Source of the DNA: Typhlomys cinereus
Taxonomy: Eukaryota > Chordata > Mammalia > Rodentia > Platacanthomyidae
Assembly: GCA_023101885.1 (NCBI GenBank)
Contig: JALPQD010000516.1
Span: 957,491 to 1,021,490, forward strand
Length of the DNA stretch: 64,000 nt
Reading direction: 5' to 3'
Both the position numbers and the translations under genes were made by a program. Of this stretch, positions 58,522 through 64,000 are shown piece by piece. How positions within the stretch are numbered: position 1 is the stretch's first letter; the number at the start of each line of letters is the position of its first letter. A model generated the notes under the pieces. It did no database searches, was not told the origin of the DNA, and saw only the letters and a list, made by a program, of their open reading frames with translations.

Positions 58522-58868
58522 TGTCTCAGTGACTCTCTGTGCTGCTCCGAGACACACTCACACTCAAAAAGTTAAGGGGAGACAGGGAGATTTATTTGGC
58601 TTATGATTCCAGAGGGGAGATGCGGTCCATCATGGCAGAAAAGACATGGCAGGCGGCAGAAGCTGGAGGAGGCTGAAGTCACATTCATCACGGAGGCCGA
58701 GAGAGAAAACTGCAAGGTCAGACTCCTAGTGGAAGCAGGGTGGAGCTAATCAGCTTAAGGACCCCCCTCCCTTGACATGCCTTCCTCCAGCAAGGCTTTA
58801 CCTCTTAAAACATCAACTAAGGATTCATACACATGAATCTGTGGGGGACAACATAATTCAAACCACGA
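58522..58868 (-). mobile_element. MaLR LTR, antisense
   Basis: GATTTATTTGGCTTATGATT (AATAAA region), GGCAGGCGGCAGAAGCTGG, ATCACGGAGGCCGAGAGAG, TCCTCCAGCAAGGCTTTACC, GAATCTGTGGGGGACA and ATTCAAACCACGA. Confidence 0.85.
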
Positions 58869-58888
58869 CTGTTGGGGTAGAGGGTGCT

Positions 58889-59303
58889 TGTCATAGTTAA
58901 GCACAGGTGTCGACTTGACAGTTGAGGGTTTGAGCTCTGGGCACATGTGTAGAGAATTGGTAGTTTAGTTAAGCCCAGAGCAAACCTGCAGGAGATTGTC
59001 TAGCTGATGGGGAAGGCCCAGCCTAGGGTGGGTGGGACTAGGCCCTGGACAGGTGAATAAAATGGAGGGAACTGTTAGAGAAAGGAGGCATCCTTGTGTA
59101 TACTCGGCCAGACATGCTGGTTTGGCAAGATCGTCCCTCTCTCAGCAGTTATGTAGAGATGGTGTGGCCCAGGTGTTAGTCTGAGCTCTCCTGTCAAGCT
59201 GGACTGAAAACTGTAATTGGATAATCATAAGGGAAAATAAATTACTTGCTCTCTTAAGCTGTTTGATGGTGATTTATCAGCAAACATGCAGGTAACTGCT
59301 ACA
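58889..59303 (+). mobile_element. 5' LTR of the complete MaLR element
   Basis: TGTCATAGTTAAGCACAGGT to GGTAACTGCTACA, 415 bp, TG...CA ends. The preceding 5 bp (58884-58888, GTGCT) equal the 5 bp after the 3' LTR. AAAATAAA near 59235 is the probable polyadenylation signal. Confidence 0.95.
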
Positions 59304-60404
59304 GAACTTGGTACCCGAGAAATGGGGTATTGCTGATAAATCTAGCTCTGTGGTTTTTGTAGATTTCGACCTTTTTTTTTTTTTTTTAAGAAATTTGGAA
59401 ATGTTTGAAGACTTTTATGGATGCAAAAACATTTGAATAGAGTTTAATGGGCCACTTGAAAAATAGTGTTGCTGAAAGAGTCATGGATTGTTTAGGCCCA
59501 GTTTGCAATGAAGGGAACAAGGATTCTGGTGAAGTTAAATTTAGAGACAATGGGCTGGTTTGATTGACAGAGGAGAGCTGCGTTGATGGCTGAGAAGTTT
59601 TGGATGTGGATGTGGCAGATAGCAGAACAGCTGCCGCTGCTGGAGAAATGAGCACCGATGAAGGAAAACCTAGTGATTTGCATGGGACAGTGGAAGACAT
59701 AAATACCACCCTACGGTGATTCCGTGGCTCAAAAACCTGGATTCCCTCTCGGGGAAGGGCCCAAGCTGAAGCCGTTTCTTGCCTTTTGGAAGTTTTGGCT
59801 GCCTAGAAAAGGGCTTATCCAGAGTCAGCGCGCTAAAGCCGGTACAGCTGTGGCTCGAATGAACCAAGTTATGTTTCAACCTTGCTGCAGAATCTTCCAG
59901 CATCCCCCAGGAGGTACTGGTTTTGGTGTACTATTAAGGGGTTCATGGAGAGTAGCTGAACCTTGACACTAAGTGGCAGATTTAGAATTTCTCAAAGGAA
60001 AATGAAGCTTATAGCTGCAGAGGTGAACCCAGAGTGTTGGTAGAGATGCCAGAAAACAGCTGGGAGTGGAGATTCAGCCTGATCCAGAGAAATGCTGCTT
60101 GTGCAGTCTTTGAATCACTGCAGCTACATGATGAACAACAGGAGAGGGACTTAGAACTGTTGCATACATATTTGATTGTTTGGACATTTTTAGTGGTAAC
60201 TTGATGTTTTCTTATCATGTCATAACACTTCCATTTTAATGTTTTATCTGTGCTGAAGTATTTAACTTGATTTGAGAGGATCTTACAGTTAAGAGATTTC
60301 AGACTTTTAAATGTAATTTTAAGATAATATAACACTGTGGGGACAAGGTGAAAGTTACAGTTAAATGTGATAATGATCTTGTGTCAAGTTGACAAGGGGT
60401 GGAA

Positions 60405-60820
60405 TGTCATAGTTGGACACAGGTGTCAACTTGATGGTTGAGGGTTTGAGCTCTGGGCACATTTGTAGAGAATTAGTAGTTGAGTTAAGCCCAGAACAAA
60501 CCTGCGGGAGATTGTCTAGTGAATAGGGAAGGCCCAGCCCATGATGAATGAGACTAGTCCCCTGGCAAGTGAATAAAACGGAGGGAACTGTTTGAGAAAG
60601 TGGGTATCCTTGTATATTTGGCCAGACATGCTGGTCTGGCAAGTAAGGATTGTCTCTCTCTCAGCAGTTATGTAGAGATGGTGTGGCCAGTTCCTTCAGC
60701 CCTGTTGTTGGTATGAGCTGGACTATGAACTGTAACTAGACAATCATAAGAGAAAATAAATCCCTTCTCTTAGGCCTTTTGATGGTGATTTACTAGCAAC
60801 CATGCAGGCGAACTGCTACA
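60405..60820 (+). mobile_element. 3' LTR of the complete MaLR element
   Basis: TGTCATAGTTGGACACAGGT to GGCGAACTGCTACA, 416 bp, followed by GTGCT. AAAATAAATCCC near 60755 is the likely polyadenylation signal. Confidence 0.95.
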
Positions 60821-60951
60821 GTGCTGCCCAGGAGACTGCTTGAGAGCATGTGCAGTGCAGTTGGTGGTATGCTGGTGGCCTCCTGCACACTACACATCCA
60901 CGCGGATCAGCAGTGCAGTAGGTGCATGAGCTCAGCCTCTTCCAAGGTCAG

Positions 60952-61361
60952 TGTCACAGTCAGGCACAGGTGTCAACCTGACGGTTGAGGGTTTGAGCTC
61001 TAGGCACATTTGTGGAGAATTAGTGGTTGGGTTAAGCCCAGAGCAAACCTGCAGGAGATTGTCTAGCTGATGGGGAAGGCCCAGCCCATGGTGGGTGGGA
61101 CTAGGCCCTGAAAGGGCGAATGAAATACTGAGAGCTGGTTGAGGAAGTTGGCGTCCTTCTGTAAGACCAGTAAGGATTGTCCATCTTTCAGCTGTTATGT
61201 GGTGATGGTGTGGCCAGTTCCCTTGGCCCTGGTGTTGGTGGGAGCTCTCCCGCCAAGCTGGACTATGAACTGTAACCAGACTGTCCTAAGGAAATAAACC
61301 CTTTGTTCCCTTAAGCCGTTTGGTGGTCATTTATCAGCAACCATGCAGGCGAATTGCAACA
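60952..61361 (+). mobile_element. MaLR solo LTR with perfect target-site duplication
   Basis: TGTCACAGTCAGGCACAGGT to GCGAATTGCAACA, 410 bp, flanked by GTCAG at 60947-60951 and 61362-61366. Same family as 58889; AAATAAACCCTTTG holds the polyadenylation signal. Confidence 0.95.
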
Positions 61362-61366
61362 GTCAG

Positions 61367-61959
61367 GGAGCAGTGCTAGAAAGGAGCCAGGAAGTCGTCC
61401 CCAAACCCACCATTAAAGGCCGGGGAGTCAGAGCCAAGTGATTATAGCCATGACTGGATGTTAACACAGCCATCAATTAATGGACATTTATACCAAAGCC
61501 TGACGGTCACTGGTCTGGGCTCCAGGAGCACAGGGAGGTCATCTCAATGACACACTGCATCCTGTCCGTCCTTGGTCAGGGGACAACTATCTCTGTGCCT
61601 GGTGAATCCTCAGGAAGGCACCAGCTGGCCCCATGTGCTACCGAGAGCCGAGCCTCTCCGCCTTGCCTCTCAGGCTGGCGCGTGTGCTCCTGGGAGCAGG
61701 GTTAGTAAGTGAATTCAGAGGACCGGGCTCCATGCAGGTGTCATCCCAGGAGACTGTCAGTGTTTTGAGGCATGCTAGGAGTGAGGCTAGAGAGCCTCAC
61801 AGGCAGCTGCCGAGCTCCGTGACAGCTGGAGTAAGAGCTGCCTGGCAGGGACTTGTTCGGTCTTTGTGGAAGGAGGTTTGTGTCCACGGGCTGCAGGTGA
61901 CAGTGAGGGTTAGAGGTGACTAGAAAGGGTGCCATTTCCTCTAGCTGAGCCGTACACAT
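61367..61959. other. Unique sequence, no gene seen
   Basis: Short frames only. Confidence 0.5.
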
Positions 61960-62378
61960 TAATATAGTATGCAGCGTGCACTAATGGATAAGGCTTCCAT
62001 CTGGAGCTATGGGGTGTGTTGGTACTGTGTGTTATCATAAGTAATGTGTTATCCATGCAATGCGTTGAGTGGAATGTTACGAACATGACACACGATGGCA
62101 TGCATTAGGGACATATGGTGGAGGTGTTAGTGCAGTAACTGAAGCATGCATCATTGTGATATGTCAACATGCCGTATGTTAATACAATAGATCCTGTGTT
62201 TTAATTATGTATTGACTTATGTAGTGTATACTGTTCCATCCATGTAATGTACAGCATGTTGATAGTATAAGACGTATAAATGTGATCTGTAGCGTGTTTA
62301 TGGTATTATACAGAGGTTAGTAATGATATGCGATGTGCATCACACGAAGTGTAGTATATTGTTACTGTGGTACATAAC
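61960..62378. repeat. Degenerate AT-rich satellite-like tract, left part
   Basis: Loosely repeating words such as TTAATATAGTATGCAG, GTAATGTGTTATCC, GTGATATGTCAACATG and GTTAATACAATAG, with no exact period by eye. The same style continues at 63247-63430, beyond the inserted LTRs. Confidence 0.55.
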
Positions 62379-62474
62379 TGGATCAGTTCCTTGTCTTGCT
62401 GTCATGAGGTATCTGAGAAGAACCAAACTGAAGGAAGACAGGGTCTGTTCGGCTCACAATTTCGGGTTACTGAC

Positions 62475-62948
62475 TGTGCCGCTTAGATACGGGGGTCAAT
62501 TTGACAATTGAAGGTTGTGTTCTGTACATGTCTGTGAAGAGTTGATAGTCAGAGCAAAGCCTGAGCGAGTCTGAGGGAAATTGACTAATTTGATGAGGAA
62601 AGGCCCAGCTCTTGGTGGGCGGGACCACTGTTTGGGCAGGTGGATGAGACTGAAGGAGGTGGTACAGGAGTTGGCATTCTTCGGTAAACTTTGGCACACT
62701 CGCAATCTGGCGAGTGAGGTTTGCCCCTCTCTCGGCAATTCCCGTGGCTCTGGCGGAGCCAGTGCCCTGTTGCTATGAACTCCTCTGCCAAGCTGGACTC
62801 TGACCCGCAGCCAGAATCACAAACAAAAACTAAACCCCGTTCCCTGGGGCTGCTGGGGTCCTGCTGGGGTCCTGCTGGGTCCTGCTGGGGTCCTGCTGGG
62901 GTCCTGCTGGGGTCCTGCGGTCCTAGCAGCACCGTGGCGAGAGCAGCA
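62475..62948 (+). mobile_element. MaLR LTR nested in an antisense LTR, with internal minisatellite
   Basis: GGTCAATTTGACAATTGAAG, TTTGATGAGGAAAGGCCCAG, TGGTGGGCGGGACCACTG, CTGCCAAGCTGGACTCTGAC and ACTAAACCCCGTTCC follow the 47055/60952 LTR order. Near its 3' end an 11-bp repeat has expanded (62850-62924). Confidence 0.75.
62850..62924 (+). repeat. 11-bp minisatellite CTGCTGGGGTC
   Basis: About seven units, one of them shortened to 10 bp. The corresponding LTR segment in related copies reads CTGTTTGGTGGTC once, so the array is an expansion inside the LTR. Confidence 0.9.
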
Positions 62949-63246
62949 AGGCCACAGCAGCAGGAGCAGAAGGCGCTGTCACATCGCCCCGAAGTCAAGA
63001 GCGGAAAGCGACAAATGAATCGAAGCATGTTTGCTACTCATTCTCTCCACCTTCAAACACGCTAAAGATCCCAAGCCCAGGGAATGGTGTCCCCCACTCC
63101 GGGATGCGTCTTCCCACATCAATTAATATAAACAATCAAGACAGTCTTTGATGGGCAGAGCGGAGGCCAGCCTTAAACTGGAGACTCTCTCTCAGGTGGG
63201 TCTGGAGCCCGCCTCTTAGGGGTCAGGTCGATAATGTTAACCATCA

Positions 63247-63430
63247 AAGTAACGTGTCATTAAGGTGACATACGATATGCAGCATATGGTCAATGTAACA
63301 GATATGTGTGTATTGATGGCAATGGTTACTGTGCCATGTGTCATGCATATTAATATTGTCTATAATATGTTAATTCATGTTTCTATGCAGTTTTACTATG
63401 TCATTTTAATACAACACAGTACACAGTTCT
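63247..63430. repeat. Degenerate AT-rich satellite-like tract, right part
   Basis: ACATACGATATGCAGCATAT, GTGCCATGTGTCATGC and ATTAATATTGTC resemble 61960-62378. The LTR pair at 62379-63246 seems to have landed inside one tract. Confidence 0.5.
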
Positions 63431-63844
63431 GAAGCCGCATGAAACATGTCACCAAAGTCATCAATGTCATCAAAGTAAGTCTAGGTCATCAAAGTGTGTG
63501 ACCATGGGGTGTGGCCTTGTCACAAGCCCCAGGCTTCTCTCAAGGTTGTGTGCAGACAAAGTCACAGGTCAGGATCTCAAGGAAAATTCTGGACTTTCCA
63601 TAGCCAAAGGGGGAATTCCACAGGAATCAAACCGATGTCAGCCAGCCATGCACACTCATATGCACAGTGTGGGATTTTCAAGAAACAACAACCCAACTCA
63701 CTCCTTCTAAGGGTATCAAAATGAGGAGAACTTGGAAGTTCCTTTCAGAAGACTAAGTTCTTGTCTCAACCATGGATCCTAAAAGCATCCAGGCTCATCT
63801 GTCAAAAGCCTGGAGTTCTAGCTGCTTTCTGGGGAAAGAGTAAA
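63431..63844. other. Short GTCATCAAAGT tandem, then unique sequence
   Basis: Four variants of GTCATCAAAGT lie at 63449-63495. The remainder shows no gene. Confidence 0.6.
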
Positions 63845-64000
63845 GATATAAATAGATAAATGGATGGCTGAGGGGGGGAGTAGATCGACAAGAAGCAGAG
63901 GACAGATGAGAGCTAGTAGACGCACTGATGATAGTATGGTAGATAGAGAGTATACAGATGATAGGTCAGAGGTAGGTAGACGATGGGCGATAGATATGTA
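63845..64000 (+). repeat. Degenerate GATA/TAGA repeat, cut by the window edge
   Basis: GATAAATGG, TAGATAGAGAG, GATGATAGGTCAGAGGTAGG and GATAGATATG are remnants of a tetranucleotide repeat that runs to the right edge. Confidence 0.7.

Larger units (their letters stand above)
58889..60820 (+). mobile_element. Complete ERVL-MaLR LTR retrotransposon (nonautonomous), 1.93 kb
   Basis: Two LTRs in the same orientation (58889-59303 and 60405-60820) surround 1.1 kb. The 5 bp on each side are GTGCT (58884-58888 and 60821-60825), which is the integration duplication. Right after the 5' LTR, CTTGGTACCCGAGAAATGGG (about 59308-59327) resembles the primer-binding region of MaLR elements, and AAGGGGTGGAA just before the 3' LTR is a polypurine tract. 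The interior has no long open frame, as expected for MaLR elements, which carry no complete gag or pol and depend on proteins supplied elsewhere. LTR-to-LTR identity is about 80-85% by eye, so the insertion is old. A T run (59372-59387) interrupts the interior. Confidence 0.92.
62379..63246 (-). mobile_element. MaLR LTR, antisense, split by a second LTR
   Basis: The left part, TGGATCAGTTCCTTGTCTTG to about 62474, and the right part, about 62949 to 63246, are two halves of one antisense LTR. The right part shows AGCAGGAGCAGAAGGCGC, CGTCTTCCCACATCAATTAA and TGGGTCTGGAGCCCGCCTC. Edges are approximate and no clear target-site duplication was found. Confidence 0.7.

Noticed and set aside
59304..60404. 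Search for retroviral gag or pol coding sequence in the MaLR interior
   Set aside because: Only short, broken frames are present; none shows a capsid, protease or polymerase motif, as expected for a nonautonomous element.

Overview
This window looks like vertebrate, specifically rodent, nuclear DNA that is intergenic or deep intronic. I find no protein-coding exon, RNA gene, operon, CRISPR array or prokaryotic feature that I can support. The organism call rests on the interspersed repeats: tRNA-derived and B1-related SINEs of rodent type (B1, B3, B4/ID-B1-like), ERVL-MaLR LTRs, L1 3' ends with G-rich 3' UTRs, a few mammal-wide MIRs, an old L1M fragment and an old hAT-Charlie remnant, plus long CA/TG, CATA, TATC and polypurine/polypyrimidine tracts. 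The most active SINE here (head GGGCTGGAGAGATGGCTCAG, body ending in a CA repeat) does not look like a mouse or rat family as I know them, so a non-murine rodent is likely. The species cannot be named from this window.

Layout. 1-640 is a minisatellite of about 74 bp whose unit appears to derive from an ID-type SINE head. 640-7.1 kb is mostly unique sequence with CA-rich blocks. 7.1-8.8 kb holds a 114-bp inverted duplication, one arm of which was later split by a SINE with target-site duplications. 9.2-19.9 kb is unique sequence with a polypyrimidine block, SINEs, MIRs and a MaLR LTR. 19.98-20.34 kb carries a promoter-like segment with six CCAAT/ATTGG boxes and a TATA box, probably an LTR. 21.8-26.3 kb has SINEs, a hAT remnant, a CTG repeat and a TATC repeat. 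26.87-28.08 kb is a 21/23-bp minisatellite (CACCTG-rich) that creates long false open reading frames. 28.3-34.6 kb holds several MaLR LTRs, an AT-rich minisatellite and an L1M fragment. 36.5-44 kb is SINE-rich. 44.6-63.3 kb is dense in MaLR LTRs, including one complete two-LTR element at 58889-60820 with a perfect 5-bp target-site duplication, two L1 3' ends and a nested LTR pair inside an AT-rich degenerate satellite. The window ends in a degenerate GATA-like repeat.

How the parts relate. Nothing here works as a gene system. The content records successive insertions and tandem-repeat births: minisatellites arising from a SINE head, from a SINE tail and from inside an LTR; CA/TG microsatellites sitting at SINE 3' ends; and nested insertions that can be ordered in time by their target-site duplications. 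All class assignments of repeats are by eye from remembered family features, not by a database search.
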